A DNA stretch of 64,000 nt from NCBI GenBank assembly GCA_049293015.1, contig JBATSB010000084.1, forward strand, positions 1 to 64,000, given 5' to 3'. Numbering within the stretch: the first letter of the stretch is position 1; the number at the start of each line of letters is the position of its first letter. Below are positions 34,787-45,280 of this stretch, in pieces. Made by a program: the position numbers and the translations under genes. The notes under the pieces were generated by a model. The model saw nothing but the letters and a program-made list of their open reading frames with translations. It was not told the DNA's origin and did not search any database. Origin of the DNA: UBA2330 sp049293015 (GTDB taxonomy: Bacteria; Bacteroidota; Ignavibacteria; Tepidaquicellales; Tepidaquicellaceae).

Positions 34787-36433
34787 TTATTCATCACTGG
34801 GCATTTCAAGTGCCTTTATATCTTCTATCGAACTTCCTGCCAATCCTTTTATAGACCCAAACATTGAAGAAGTACTTAAGAGTACTTTTCTTATCTGTTT
34901 CTCTCTTGAGCTCCAGATCTTTTCCATTGCAATTTTCTCTCTGTTAAGATCGGTCTGCATATTAGAAAATCCATCCACAATAGTCTCGACCTGCTGTCTG
35001 AATTCACTGCTCGTGAGATAGCTGTAAAGCATTTCCATTTTGTCGCCTTTATTCACATTCACTGATCTTACAGCATGTGTTCTAAGCAACATCTCGCGCA
35101 ATACCAGTGACAAACTTTTTATTTCAGAAAAACTGCAGATCCATATTCCCTGCTTCTGTCCGAATCTGTCCATGTCCTTTGGCATAGTCTCAGTAACTAT
35201 CACAGCTATATCCGCCTGCTGCTTGATCTGGTCATCTTTAAGTTTCTCTATCCAACTGTCGCTGAAATTCTTTGTTCTTTTGCTTTCGTAAATTATTTTA
35301 CCGCATTCCTGTTGCAGATTATTTATTACAATCTGAATAGCATCAGCACCTTTCTCGCCTTTTTTTACTTCAATTATTTTATCAAAAGGAAAAGTGTTCT
35401 TCAGAAAATCTTCAATCGCAAGTTCCTGAACTTCACCCTGAAGCTGTACTGAACCCTGCTCAGCTTTTTTCTTAAGTTCGTCGATCATCTTTTTCTGATC
35501 ATCAAGCTGCTTTTCATATTCTCTTTGCTTTAATTCGTTTTTTTCCTGTTCCTTTTTAATCGTCTTTTCTTCAACCATCTTTATCTGATCTGTCATCTGC
35601 TTTTCCATTTCTAATTTATGTTGTTCTTCTTTCTCAAGAAGCTCCTTTTCTTTATTCTTAAAATCAACTTCCCTCTTTTTCATCTCTGACAGTTCTTGAT
35701 TCTGATCTTCCAGTCTCTTCTCAAATTCCATTTTCTTTATCTCACTCTTTTCCTGTTCTCTTTTATGAATCTTCTCCTCTATCATTTTTTCTCTGTCGAG
35801 CATTTGTTTTTCCAGGTCAATTCTTAACTGTTCTTCTCTGTCTTTTAGTTCATGTTCTTTATTTATAAATTCGATCTCTTTTTTCTTTAAATCTGAAAGC
35901 TGTTTTTTCTGGTCTTCCAGCTCTTTATCATATTCCATTATCCGGATCTCATTTCTTTCCTGTTCAGCTTTGACAGCTTTCTCACGGATCTCATCCTCTT
36001 TTTCGAGCATCTTCTTTTTCATATCGATTTTCATATGCTCTTCTTTTTCTTTCAGCTCTCTTTCCTTATTAAGCAGATCTACTTCTTTCATTTTATACTG
36101 CTTATTTTCTTTTGACTTAATATCAACATCCTGTTTGAGTTTCATCATTTCAAACTCAAGCTCTCTTTTAGCTGTAAACTCAGCTTCCTTTACAAGCTTG
36201 TCTTTTTCCAGTAAAAGTTTTCCGCGGATGATATCATCCTGCTCTTCAATAAGTTTTTTGACTCTTAGTTTCTCCGCATCGACTTCTTCTTTCTTTATGT
36301 TAAGCTGATGTACCTGTCTGGAAAGTTTTTCATCATAATCCTTTTTAACATCTTCTTCAGCTTTCTGTTTGAAAACTTCGTCCACATCAATGTCTATGCC
36401 GCAGTTAGGGCAGTTAATTTTTGTTTTACCCAT
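34787..36433 (-). CDS. DUF2130 coiled-coil protein
   Basis: A 548-residue protein starting at the ATG that gives MGKTKINCPNCG; a TTG 33 bases upstream opens the same frame. It has an N-terminal zinc-ribbon pair (CPNCG), then about 300 residues of continuous Glu/Lys-rich coiled coil with repeating EKQ/KKE blocks, then the DUF2130 domain (GKIIYESKRTKNFSDSWIEK, ADIAVIVTE, GIWICSF). The D/E-x-K pattern in that domain suggests a restriction-endonuclease-like fold, but this is unproven. The role is unknown. It lies 48 bases beyond the stop of mfd, on the same strand. Confidence 0.87.
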   Translation of the reverse strand: MGKTKINCPNCGIDIDVDEVFKQKAEEDVKKDYDEKLSRQVHQLNIKKEEVDAEKLRVKKLIEEQDDIIRGKLLLEKDKLVKEAEFTAKRELEFEMMKLKQDVDIKSKENKQYKMKEVDLLNKERELKEKEEHMKIDMKKKMLEKEDEIREKAVKAEQERNEIRIMEYDKELEDQKKQLSDLKKKEIEFINKEHELKDREEQLRIDLEKQMLDREKMIEEKIHKREQEKSEIKKMEFEKRLEDQNQELSEMKKREVDFKNKEKELLEKEEQHKLEMEKQMTDQIKMVEEKTIKKEQEKNELKQREYEKQLDDQKKMIDELKKKAEQGSVQLQGEVQELAIEDFLKNTFPFDKIIEVKKGEKGADAIQIVINNLQQECGKIIYESKRTKNFSDSWIEKLKDDQIKQQADIAVIVTETMPKDMDRFGQKQGIWICSFSEIKSLSLVLREMLLRTHAVRSVNVNKGDKMEMLYSYLTSSEFRQQVETIVDGFSNMQTDLNREKIAMEKIWSSREKQIRKVLLSTSSMFGSIKGLAGSSIEDIKALEMPSDE

Positions 36434-36514
36434 AATAAAATTAATTTGTTTATTTCGTTTGATCAAAATTTGTTAAAATATAATATAAATTTGTATCGAT
36501 AATAAAATTGATAT

Positions 36515-39500
36515 TTATCCTTTTAATAAATTCTCTGCTTCAGTCAGTCTGACTTTATCATCTGTATCTTTTGTATTTATTTCAATTAACAGTGTCTCTT
36601 TCTCAGGTGAAATTGTATATTTCCTTGAACGGTCATTCGAGATCCTGTCAATAAGATCACCATAAAAACTGCTTTCAAATATCGCATGGTCTTTATCCTG
36701 AGGAAAGTGAATCGAAATAGTTTTATTTCTAATCACAACTTTTTCCAGACCTAGTTTTGTAGCTGCAATTTTTAGATCAATTATCTTAAGTAAATTTTCC
36801 ACGTCATCCAGATAATCACCGAACCTGTCTCTAAGTTCAAGACTTATCTTTTCCAGTTCTGACTGATCATTTATTTCGTATAGTCTTCTGTAAATATTCA
36901 GCCTCTCTGTGTCATTGCTTATGTAATCCTTTGGTATCAGTGCATTAATATCATTCTCTATCAAAGAATGTTTTTCCTCAAGTTTCTTTTCAATACTTTC
37001 ATTGATCTTTTTAAGTGATGCTTCACTTTTGAAAAGATCTTTGAATTCATTTTCTTTAAGTTCGAGCACTGCCTCTTCTATAATACTAATATACATATCA
37101 AATCCCATATCCTGTACAAATCCGCTCTGGGCTTTGCCGAGTAAATTACCAACACCTCTGATTTCCATATCACGCATTGCCAGATTAAATCCTGATCCGA
37201 GATCCGTAAATTCTTCAATTGCCTGAAGTCGTTTGATTGCAGTCTTTGTGATCTTGCCTTCCGGAGGAACTATCAAATATGAAAATGCCTGAATGTCACT
37301 TCTGCCTACTCTTCCGCGAAGCTGATACAATTCCGCAAGTCCGAATTTATCGGCATTGTTTATTATAATAGTATTAACGTTTGGAATGTCCAGACCGGAT
37401 TCAATTATCTTTGTACAAAGTAAAACATTTAATTTTTTTTCAATAAATCTAATTACAATATCTTCAAGCTCTTTACCGTCCATCTGTCCGTGAGCAATGC
37501 CGATCTTTGCTTCAGGTACATAAGTTTTGATAGTATCACCAAGCTGATGAAGATTTTTAATCTTATCATTTACAAAATAAACCTGCCCACTTCTGTTAAT
37601 CTCAGTCCTGATCAGTCCGGCGATATTACTCCAGTCGAGTTTTATAATTTCAGTAATGATCGGCTTTCTGTTCTTTGGAGGAGTATTAATAATGGAAAGA
37701 TCTCTCGCACCAAGTAAAGAAAAATTTAAAGTTCGCGGAATTGGTGTAGCAGTCAATGTCAGCGTATCTACATTTGGTTTAATACTTCGGAGCTTTTCCT
37801 TTGCCTTCACACCAAATCTCTGCTCTTCATCAATTATCAAAAGTCCGAGATCTTTGAATGCAATATCCTTTGAAAGAATTCTGTGAGTACCAATCAGAAT
37901 GTTTAGTTTCCCTTCCAGAAGTTTTGCCAGAATTTTTTTCTGTTCTTTTGCAGGTTTCAGTCTTGTGATGTTATCCACTTCCACAGCAAATGAAGCCAGC
38001 CTGTCTCTGAATGTATTGTAATGCTGAACAGCAAGAATAGTAGTCGGTACAAGAATAGCAACCTGTTTATTTTCGAGAACAGCTTTAAAAGCCGCTCGGA
38101 CAGCCACTTCCGTTTTACCAAATCCTACATCTCCGCAAACTAATCTGTCCATTGGGTTTTCCGATTCCATGTCCGTCTTTGTATCTAGAGTAGCGCTGTA
38201 CTGGTCAGGCGTATCTTCATACATAAAATTTGCTTCAAGCTCTTTTTGCCAATGCGTATCTGATGAAAATTTATGACCGGTTTCGGATTTTCTTTTTGCA
38301 TAAAGTAAAATCAGGTCTCTTGCAATATCCATCACCTGTTTCTTTGTCCGGGCTTTGAGCTTATCCCATTCACCTCCCCCGAGTCTTGTCAGCACAGGCA
38401 CATGACCTTCTGAACCTGAATATTTCTTGATCAGGTTAATGCTGTTCAGATTCAGAAAAAGTTTATCATTTGCGTGATAAGAAAGGACTGCCACTTCCTG
38501 ATGACTGTTTCCTACTGTAATTTTTTTTAACCCCGAATAGACTCCGATCCCAAAATCTCTGTGAACAATAAAATCTCCATAAGTAAGTTCTTTGAGTTCA
38601 TTGAAAGTAAGCCCTTTGAATTTCTGCTTCCGTTTTTTTATCTGCTTAAAATATCTGCCAAAGATCTGATGTTCTGTATAAATAAGAATTTTCGATTCAT
38701 CATATAAAAATCCGTAATGAAAAGATTCGGGTATGACAGTGAATTTATTTTTTATCGTAAAATTTTTGTCAACAGTTATCATGGATCTTTCGGAGTCTGA
38801 ATCTTCATTATGAATAAAGTCATCCTGTTCCATTACAGATTCGTCTTCAAAATCTTCTATAAGTTCTTTTATTCTGTCTGCCTGCCTTTCATCGGAAGTC
38901 ATAATAAATGCTTTGTATCCATTTTTTATATTGTCATAGAGATTCTGATAAAGTAGTTTTAAATTCGAATGAAAATCAGGCTGAGTCTTTGACCTGAAGT
39001 TAATGTTAATTTCAGTTGATGAATTATTCTCACTGCTTTGGTTTGGATCACTTCCTGAAAATGCAGTAATGTGTATTTGTTTATGTTTATCTAAAATGGA
39101 AAAAACTTTTTCATCTTTAATTTCATTCAAAGTAATCTCAGGTTGATCAATTATCAGCATCGCATCATCCGGAAAATAATCTGTGATATTTTCAGTCAAA
39201 GGGATTTCAAGATCATCTTCGGTAGATAAATTCATACCAATCTTGACTGAGTCTACGTCTCTTACTGATCTTTGAGAATTCAGATCAAATTCTCGAATAG
39301 ATTCTACAGTATCTCCAAAAAATTCAATTCTGACAGGGGTCTCATGATTCTCAGAAAAAATATCTACGATCCCTCCTCTTACAGAAAAATCACCTTCGGC
39401 ATCTACAAAATCTTTTTTTTCGAATTTATATTCTATCAGAAGTTCAGTCAGTTTCTCAAAACTGAATTCCTCTCCCTTTTTAATTTCAATAATTGAGGAT

Positions 39501-39886
39501 AAAAATTTATCTTTTGAAATTGTCCTGTCCTCAAGACCGCTGACATGCATGAATACAATGAATTCGTCCTGACCTGAAAGATTCATAAGAAGATTTGAAA
39601 CAGGGTCACTTTCATTTGATCTTCCTGTATAAGCTGTGATATTTCCAGACTCAAGTAAAAATTCAGTATCGTCTTTTATTTTGGAAAGTCTGTCATCGTC
39701 ATGTGTAATAAAAATTAATCTCTTTGATACTTTAGCGTAAAGGTAGTTATTTACCAGCGAAACCAGGGAACCATGAATTCCTCTAAATAAAAATTTTTCT
39801 GAATTGAGTTCTTTTATGTCTGAAATTTTTTTAAAAAGATCAGACTGAAAGATTAAACTTCTAATCTCCTTAATTTGCTCATTCAT
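36515..39886 (-). CDS. mfd: Transcription-repair coupling factor Mfd
   Basis: An 1123-residue ATP-driven translocase that removes stalled RNA polymerase and recruits UvrA. In order it has a UvrB-like N-terminal module (LFRGIHGSLVSLV), the RNA-polymerase-interaction domain (DFIVHRDFGIGVYSGLKKI), the RecG-like motor with Walker A GDVGFGKTEV, the DEEQRFG box, TATPIPRTL and RGRVGRSD, and a C-terminal UvrA-binding-like domain. Length is typical. It overlaps the HPr gene by four bases (ATGA). Confidence 0.97.
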   Translation of the reverse strand: MNEQIKEIRSLIFQSDLFKKISDIKELNSEKFLFRGIHGSLVSLVNNYLYAKVSKRLIFITHDDDRLSKIKDDTEFLLESGNITAYTGRSNESDPVSNLLMNLSGQDEFIVFMHVSGLEDRTISKDKFLSSIIEIKKGEEFSFEKLTELLIEYKFEKKDFVDAEGDFSVRGGIVDIFSENHETPVRIEFFGDTVESIREFDLNSQRSVRDVDSVKIGMNLSTEDDLEIPLTENITDYFPDDAMLIIDQPEITLNEIKDEKVFSILDKHKQIHITAFSGSDPNQSSENNSSTEININFRSKTQPDFHSNLKLLYQNLYDNIKNGYKAFIMTSDERQADRIKELIEDFEDESVMEQDDFIHNEDSDSERSMITVDKNFTIKNKFTVIPESFHYGFLYDESKILIYTEHQIFGRYFKQIKKRKQKFKGLTFNELKELTYGDFIVHRDFGIGVYSGLKKITVGNSHQEVAVLSYHANDKLFLNLNSINLIKKYSGSEGHVPVLTRLGGGEWDKLKARTKKQVMDIARDLILLYAKRKSETGHKFSSDTHWQKELEANFMYEDTPDQYSATLDTKTDMESENPMDRLVCGDVGFGKTEVAVRAAFKAVLENKQVAILVPTTILAVQHYNTFRDRLASFAVEVDNITRLKPAKEQKKILAKLLEGKLNILIGTHRILSKDIAFKDLGLLIIDEEQRFGVKAKEKLRSIKPNVDTLTLTATPIPRTLNFSLLGARDLSIINTPPKNRKPIITEIIKLDWSNIAGLIRTEINRSGQVYFVNDKIKNLHQLGDTIKTYVPEAKIGIAHGQMDGKELEDIVIRFIEKKLNVLLCTKIIESGLDIPNVNTIIINNADKFGLAELYQLRGRVGRSDIQAFSYLIVPPEGKITKTAIKRLQAIEEFTDLGSGFNLAMRDMEIRGVGNLLGKAQSGFVQDMGFDMYISIIEEAVLELKENEFKDLFKSEASLKKINESIEKKLEEKHSLIENDINALIPKDYISNDTERLNIYRRLYEINDQSELEKISLELRDRFGDYLDDVENLLKIIDLKIAATKLGLEKVVIRNKTISIHFPQDKDHAIFESSFYGDLIDRISNDRSRKYTISPEKETLLIEINTKDTDDKVRLTEAENLLKG

Positions 39887-40152
39887 TTTACTTCTCCGAA
39901 ACCGTCTTCAAAAAATTCTAGCATTTCATTAGCAAGCTGTTCTTCATCTTCGCCTTCAAATCTCAGGATCAGCGTAGAACCTTGTTCAGCAGCAAGAGTC
40001 ATCACTCCAATTATACTTTTCCCATTCACTTCGTAGTTATCTTTGGATATAAAAAAATCGGCTTTGTATTTTGCAGCAATTCTTACAATTGCAGAAGCAG
40101 GTCTGGTGTGCATCCCTGCTTTGTTTAAAATCGTAACTTCTTTTTCTAGCAT
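39883..40152 (-). CDS. ptsH: HPr-family phosphocarrier protein
   Basis: An 89-residue HPr-like protein with the phosphorylated His (H15 in GMHTRPAS) and the regulatory Ser (S46 in NGKSIIGVM) both present, so regulation by an HPr kinase is possible. A negatively charged tail (GEDEEQLANEMLEFFEDGFGE) follows. No PTS enzyme I or II lies in the window, so it may act in regulation or nitrogen-type PTS signalling. It is coupled to mfd by an ATGA overlap. Confidence 0.95.
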   Translation of the reverse strand: MLEKEVTILNKAGMHTRPASAIVRIAAKYKADFFISKDNYEVNGKSIIGVMTLAAEQGSTLILRFEGEDEEQLANEMLEFFEDGFGEVK

Positions 40153-40208
40153 TAAATTATTGTGCGGGTTAAGTAATTAATTATTCCAACTCTGTTTAAA
40201 ATTTTAAT

Positions 40209-41198
40209 TTAAAACTTTCTTTCCATCAGCATTCCCGAGAACCATTTTAATCTGTTGCGGGAATTAATGTCCTTTATATTATTAAGATATTCATCAGCTT
40301 TTAAAGTATAATTTAAAATCTCATCCTTTGCAAAATCTATTATCCCATTTTTAATATAAACTTCTTTTACGTTTTCAATAATTTCATTTGTGATCTCAAG
40401 TTCTGAGTTTTGACAAATATCCATTATAAGTTTTTTGTCAGTTTCATTGCTTATTGTCTCGATGGCTTTTATTAAAAGAAAAGTCTTTTTCCTTTCGAGA
40501 ATATCTCCTCCGATCTTTTTTCCAAGTTCAGATTCATCAGCCATAATATCCAGCATATCATCCTGTATCTGAAAAGCAAGTCCGATATTCAAGGCAAAGT
40601 TTTTCAGATTATTAAGCAAATCAGTATCAGCATTACCGGTCAAAGCACCGATAGCAGCAGAGGTCTCAAGCATCTTTGCTGTTTTTTTATTTATCATCAT
40701 AATATATTCATCTAGTGTTACATCATTTCTTTCTTCAAATTCCTTGTCAAAACTTTGCCCTTCGCAGACTTCTATAATGCCTTCGGTAAATGAATCCGCA
40801 GTTTCTTTAAGTCTTTGAGTATCCGTTTTAAAAAGATATTTAAAAGCAAGTCCGATCAAGTGATCACCTGTAAGAATTGCTACGTTCTCATTCCACTTTT
40901 TATGAATCGTCTGAAGATTCCTGCGGGTGTCAGCATTGTCCATAATGTCGTCATGCACGAGTGTAAAGTTGTGCAGCAACTCAATAGCGACAGCAGCATT
41001 TATAGATTTCTCGGGATCACCTCCCGCCGCCTCACATGAAAAAATAACAAGCATAGGACGGATCCTTTTACCACCGCTGCTCAAAAGATATTTAATCGGC
41101 TCGTACAAAGTCACCGGCTGTTCTTCATTGATCATGTTAAATAAAATATCATCTATCTTCTTTTTGAATTTCAGATAGATGTCATAATGGTCAGACAT
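40209..41198 (-). CDS. Trans-type polyprenyl diphosphate synthase
   Basis: A 329-residue prenyl transferase of the FPP/GGPP synthase family. The first Asp-rich motif is DDIMD (83-87) in LVHDDIMDNADTRR, the second is QIQDDMLD, and the diphosphate-binding GGKRIRP is near residue 42. Phe78, five residues before the first motif, is a bulky residue often linked to short products (FPP or GGPP). It is the first gene of a minus-strand run with HPr and mfd. Confidence 0.93.
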   Translation of the reverse strand: MSDHYDIYLKFKKKIDDILFNMINEEQPVTLYEPIKYLLSSGGKRIRPMLVIFSCEAAGGDPEKSINAAVAIELLHNFTLVHDDIMDNADTRRNLQTIHKKWNENVAILTGDHLIGLAFKYLFKTDTQRLKETADSFTEGIIEVCEGQSFDKEFEERNDVTLDEYIMMINKKTAKMLETSAAIGALTGNADTDLLNNLKNFALNIGLAFQIQDDMLDIMADESELGKKIGGDILERKKTFLLIKAIETISNETDKKLIMDICQNSELEITNEIIENVKEVYIKNGIIDFAKDEILNYTLKADEYLNNIKDINSRNRLKWFSGMLMERKF

Positions 41199-41306
41199 AT
41201 AGGGTTAATAGGGTAAATTGATAGATTGTAATTATTTGAGACTTCTAAATGTTAGCCGTAATACATAAATTAGACTTCAATATATAAATTTAAAGCTATT
41301 AGTTAT

Positions 41307-43004
41307 ATGAAAATACAAAGTAAAGTTAACAGATTATTTATATCTGTGTTAATGTTATTTGTTTTAATTCCATTTCTTAGTTTTGACTCGCCGGACAATA
41401 ACTCAAATATAATTTCCGATGCTGTTACCCAAAACTATGAAAGTCAATTAATAAAATTATTAAGCAATTATAAAAATACCGGTAAAGAACTCCCGGACTG
41501 GACTCAGCTTGATCCTGATATTGATGGTTATGAAGGGACACGAACAAAAGCATTTTACAAATATCTTAAAACACTTTCCCCTGAACCTGTAAGAAGTGAT
41601 GTAATTGTTGCAGTGATAGATTCGGGATTTGATATTGATCATCCTGATCTAAAAGATAATGCATGGCAGAATTTAGCAGAAGTGAATGGAGTAAGCGGTG
41701 TTGATGATGACGAAAACGGATATGTGGATGATTTCAACGGATGGAATTTCCTTGGGAATGCAAAATATCTTCCTTATGAATCTTCAAGAGAATATTTTAG
41801 ATTGAAAAAACTGAACACACCGGCTTCAGATCCTTATTTTAAAAAAGTGAAAGAAGAATATGAGGAAAAGCAGGATGAAATTATTGCTACATACAAAGGA
41901 TTAAATGAAACACTTATAGAAATGGAAGCTGCTGAAGACGTTTTGAGAAAAAATAATATTACAACTGATCCAAAAAAACTACAGGGTATTTCAATGTCAT
42001 TCCCTGAAGGAAAGATAAGTGATGCAGCGTCGATCATTCTCGGAGTATATCTTCTGTTTGGAATGGAAAAAGAAGATCTTGCGAAAGTTACGGATGAGTA
42101 TGAGTTAAAAAGTAAAGTACTTTTTGATTCAGTAGATGTAAGTGAATTAATCGGTGATGATCCTTTAAAATTAGATGAGACAAATTATGGAAATAATGAT
42201 GTGACTGAGAAAACAGAAGAGCACGGAACGCATGTATCTGGAGTAGTTGCTTCACGTAAGACAGGTCATGCACCATATGCTAAGATAATGTTTCTTAAAG
42301 CAGTTCCTAATGAAGGAGATGAAAGAGATAAGGATGTAGGAAATGCGATTAGGTATGCAGTAGATAACGGCGCAAGTATTATTAATATGTCTGCCGGGAA
42401 ATATTTCTCACCGGATCCGGATTATGTAGTAGATGCAATTAAATATGCAGAAGAAAGAGGAGTATTGTTTGTAATTTCAGCAGGAAATGAAGGAGATGAT
42501 GTAAAGAATATTGTAAATTATCCAAAGAAATATATAGAAGAAAACGGAGAGAAAAAATATTTTGATAACATGATCGTAGTAGGAGCCAGCTCTTGGATGA
42601 AAAAATGGAGTAAAGATATGGATCCTGAAAATAAGAATTCAAAGTTCGATCTGCTAGCAGCATTTAGTAATTATTCAGATGAGGTGGTAGATGTATTCGC
42701 ACCCGGAGTTCAGATCTACTCTACGATCCCCGGAGGAAAGTATAAATTTCTTGACGGTACAAGTATGGCATCTCCATCAGTAACAGGTGTGGCAGCGGTA
42801 TTAAAATCTTACTATCCTCAGCTCACAGCAGTACAGTTAAAGGAAGCGATCTTATCTTCAGTAAGAAAATATGACGGACTAATGGTGAAAGTAAAAGATT
42901 CAAATTCGAAAAGAGAATTTTCCGGATTATCTAGATCCGGCGGTGTGATAGATATGTTGAATGCATATAAAAAAGCCGGTGAATTGTTGGGACAGACTAA
43001 TTGA
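41307..43004 (+). CDS. Secreted subtilisin-like serine protease (S8)
   Basis: A 565-residue protease with an N-terminal hydrophobic export segment (about 8-25) and the catalytic triad D105 (VIDSGFDIDHPDL), H306 (EEHGTHVSG) and S486 (GTSMASPSVTG), plus the oxyanion Asn in SAGNEG (393). About 200 residues separate D105 from H306, of which about 140 form an insertion with a Glu/Lys-rich helical part. The phrase DDDENGYVDDFNGWNFLGN is common in Bacteroidota subtilases. There is no sorting domain, so it is probably periplasmic or a lipid-free secreted form. It diverges from the polyprenyl synthase gene. Confidence 0.94.
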   Translation: MKIQSKVNRLFISVLMLFVLIPFLSFDSPDNNSNIISDAVTQNYESQLIKLLSNYKNTGKELPDWTQLDPDIDGYEGTRTKAFYKYLKTLSPEPVRSDVIVAVIDSGFDIDHPDLKDNAWQNLAEVNGVSGVDDDENGYVDDFNGWNFLGNAKYLPYESSREYFRLKKLNTPASDPYFKKVKEEYEEKQDEIIATYKGLNETLIEMEAAEDVLRKNNITTDPKKLQGISMSFPEGKISDAASIILGVYLLFGMEKEDLAKVTDEYELKSKVLFDSVDVSELIGDDPLKLDETNYGNNDVTEKTEEHGTHVSGVVASRKTGHAPYAKIMFLKAVPNEGDERDKDVGNAIRYAVDNGASIINMSAGKYFSPDPDYVVDAIKYAEERGVLFVISAGNEGDDVKNIVNYPKKYIEENGEKKYFDNMIVVGASSWMKKWSKDMDPENKNSKFDLLAAFSNYSDEVVDVFAPGVQIYSTIPGGKYKFLDGTSMASPSVTGVAAVLKSYYPQLTAVQLKEAILSSVRKYDGLMVKVKDSNSKREFSGLSRSGGVIDMLNAYKKAGELLGQTN

Positions 43005-43110
43005 GATATTAATTTTCTGTGCTAAAAAATTTGGTGACAGGATAGTTCAATCTATGAAATTAATTTTTGATGTTAGAGTTGGGTAGCTTAGGCAAGTTTT
43101 GGTATGTGAT

Positions 43111-43140
43111 TGATATAAACCGTTTAAACGGTTTATATCA
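43111..43140. promoter_or_regulatory. Perfect 30-base palindrome
   Basis: TGATATAAACCGTTT followed by its exact reverse complement, with no spacer, lies in the gap between two convergent gene ends (43004 and 43283). No T run follows on either strand, which argues against a simple terminator. It could be a protein-binding site or a cruciform-forming element. Confidence 0.65.
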
Positions 43141-43282
43141 AAAAAACTACTTCCCATAAGTAAATGCATCTTAAATTTCAATATTACAGGCTTTAACAAA
43201 ATTAGTTGTTTGCAAAACTTATCCGATAATAATATAAATATCAGATTTGTAAATGAAGCATAAAAGTCCTCAATGATTATTT

Positions 43283-44851
43283 CTATATAGAATAAATCTT
43301 TCTCCCGTTAAAATATGTCGTCTCCACTTTCGCATTCTTTATTTCTTCAGCATTCATTTCATATAGATCATCTTGCAAAATAATTATATCCGCATTCATA
43401 CCAACCTCAATTTTTCCATGAGTTTTTTCCATATATGCAGCATAAGCATTATTTATTGTATATGCATCTAAACAGTCATCCAATGAGATCCCTTTTTCCT
43501 TATAAAATCCATCTTCAAAACCAACTGCCCTTCGTGTCATTGCATAATAAATTGTATCAAACGGGTTTTCACTTACTATCGGAAAGTCCGTACCAAAGCA
43601 AACAGTTGATCCGTTTTTGAACAGTTTGTCATAATTATGTTCCAGGGAAGGATCATCTAATATTTGGGATGCAGTTTTTGCATCACTGAATAGATGCGAC
43701 GGCTGAACAGATGCTGTCACATTTAGCTGCCTAAATCTATCAAAATCACTTTCAATAATATGCTGTGCATGTTCAATTCTGAATCTCCTGTCTTTTATTC
43801 CATTCACATTAATTAGCTCTTCATTAAAATCAAGCAGATCAGTTACAGCTTTATCTCCGATCGCATGAACGGAAAGCTGATAACCGCTTCTATCAATTTC
43901 CTTACATATTTTGTTAAATTCACCGCTGTTCACAATTTCAGTTCGGATACCATTGTGAATTTCGCCTTTATAATTTGAATGCATGTATGCAGTCTTACTT
44001 GATAATGATCCGTCATAAAAAGCTTTAAAAGATTTGAATTTGATATGAGGATAATAATTTTTGAAAGCTTCTTTATACCTTTCAATATTCTTAAACTCTA
44101 GAATATTTAATCTTGCATCTACATTTAAATTCAGTGAATTACTGTTTAAAAGTTCTTTGTAAACTTCAAGATCCGGAACAAGTGTAATATCTGAAATGGA
44201 AGTAATGCCGTATGAATTAAATCTATCCATCAATTCTTTTGCGACCTCGGTTTGTTTTAGTAAATTAGGTTTTGGCAGCGAATCGAGCACAAAGTCCCGT
44301 GCACGCTCCTTTAATTCACCTGTGACCTCACCGTTTTCTTTAATTATTTCCTCTGAAGTAAATTCACTTTCTTTTGACAAAAGTCCTGACACCTCTAAGG
44401 CTTTTGAATTCGCGAATGCAGCATGTGTGTCAAATCTTGAAATTACAACTGGAACATCGTCACATATTTTGTCAAGAAAATTCATATCTATCTTTATTTC
44501 CTCTTTGAAATTTGACTCAGCAAAAAATCCGCCTTCTATATAACTTACACCTGAAGTGTTTTTGTATTTATTTATTTTTTCAATAAAATCCTTTTTTATA
44601 GAAGCATCTCTGAGATCAAGCAATGAATTCACATATGCACCTTCTATAAAATGGCAATGCCCCTCATAAAAAGCCGGCATAACAAGCTTTCCTAAACAGT
44701 CAATTATCTCATCATATTCATTCCGAATCTTTTCTGTTTCAGACCGGTTTCCTGTGAATGTGACCTCTCCGGATTCAGAATCAAAGCCGACAGAGTAATT
44801 AAATCTGTTTTTTGATAACCGGACTTTGGCATTCAAAAGAAGTGTTTTCAT
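43283..44851 (-). CDS. YtcJ-like amidohydrolase
   Basis: A 522-residue metal-dependent hydrolase of the amidohydrolase-3 group. The N-terminal metal motif is HCH in FYEGHCHF, later ligands lie in SVHAIGDKAV and RIEHAQHI, and the catalytic Asp is in CFGTDFPI. The C-terminal KIEVGMNADIIILQDD belongs to the flanking beta domain. No signal peptide is evident, so it should act in the cytoplasm. The substrate is unknown; relatives act on N-acyl or cyclic amides. Confidence 0.92.
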   Translation of the reverse strand: MKTLLLNAKVRLSKNRFNYSVGFDSESGEVTFTGNRSETEKIRNEYDEIIDCLGKLVMPAFYEGHCHFIEGAYVNSLLDLRDASIKKDFIEKINKYKNTSGVSYIEGGFFAESNFKEEIKIDMNFLDKICDDVPVVISRFDTHAAFANSKALEVSGLLSKESEFTSEEIIKENGEVTGELKERARDFVLDSLPKPNLLKQTEVAKELMDRFNSYGITSISDITLVPDLEVYKELLNSNSLNLNVDARLNILEFKNIERYKEAFKNYYPHIKFKSFKAFYDGSLSSKTAYMHSNYKGEIHNGIRTEIVNSGEFNKICKEIDRSGYQLSVHAIGDKAVTDLLDFNEELINVNGIKDRRFRIEHAQHIIESDFDRFRQLNVTASVQPSHLFSDAKTASQILDDPSLEHNYDKLFKNGSTVCFGTDFPIVSENPFDTIYYAMTRRAVGFEDGFYKEKGISLDDCLDAYTINNAYAAYMEKTHGKIEVGMNADIIILQDDLYEMNAEEIKNAKVETTYFNGRKIYSI

Positions 44852-45280
44852 TTTTTATACTAATATTTTTAATGTTAAATTAAAATATCACTTTTGAAAA
44901 ACTTAAGATAATTTTTATATTTAATTTTATTGAGTTAAATATTAAAATAAAAAATATGTTAATTTTGAAAATTGCGATCAACTATTTAGTTACTGTTCTT
45001 TGAATAGCAATAAAATTTCTTAATACTATCATCTGAAAATAAAAATAAAAAGTTTGATGTGTATTTATTGAAGTCAGTTTTACCTGGAGAAATGACGGGA
45101 ATTTCATAGTTGATAATCCTTACAGATAAAAAGCAATTTAATGAAAATTCGACCGGACTCTTTTAATAATCATTTACAAATGTATTTAAATGAAAAACTC
45201 CTTTTGGATGATTTTAAAAAAAATAAAAAAATATTAAAATATATATTGGATTATTAAATTATTTTTTATAGTTTGTATAC

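Noticed and set aside
36434..36466. Upstream TTG start for the DUF2130 protein
   Set aside because: An ATG eleven codons later directly precedes the zinc-ribbon Cys pair, as in relatives.
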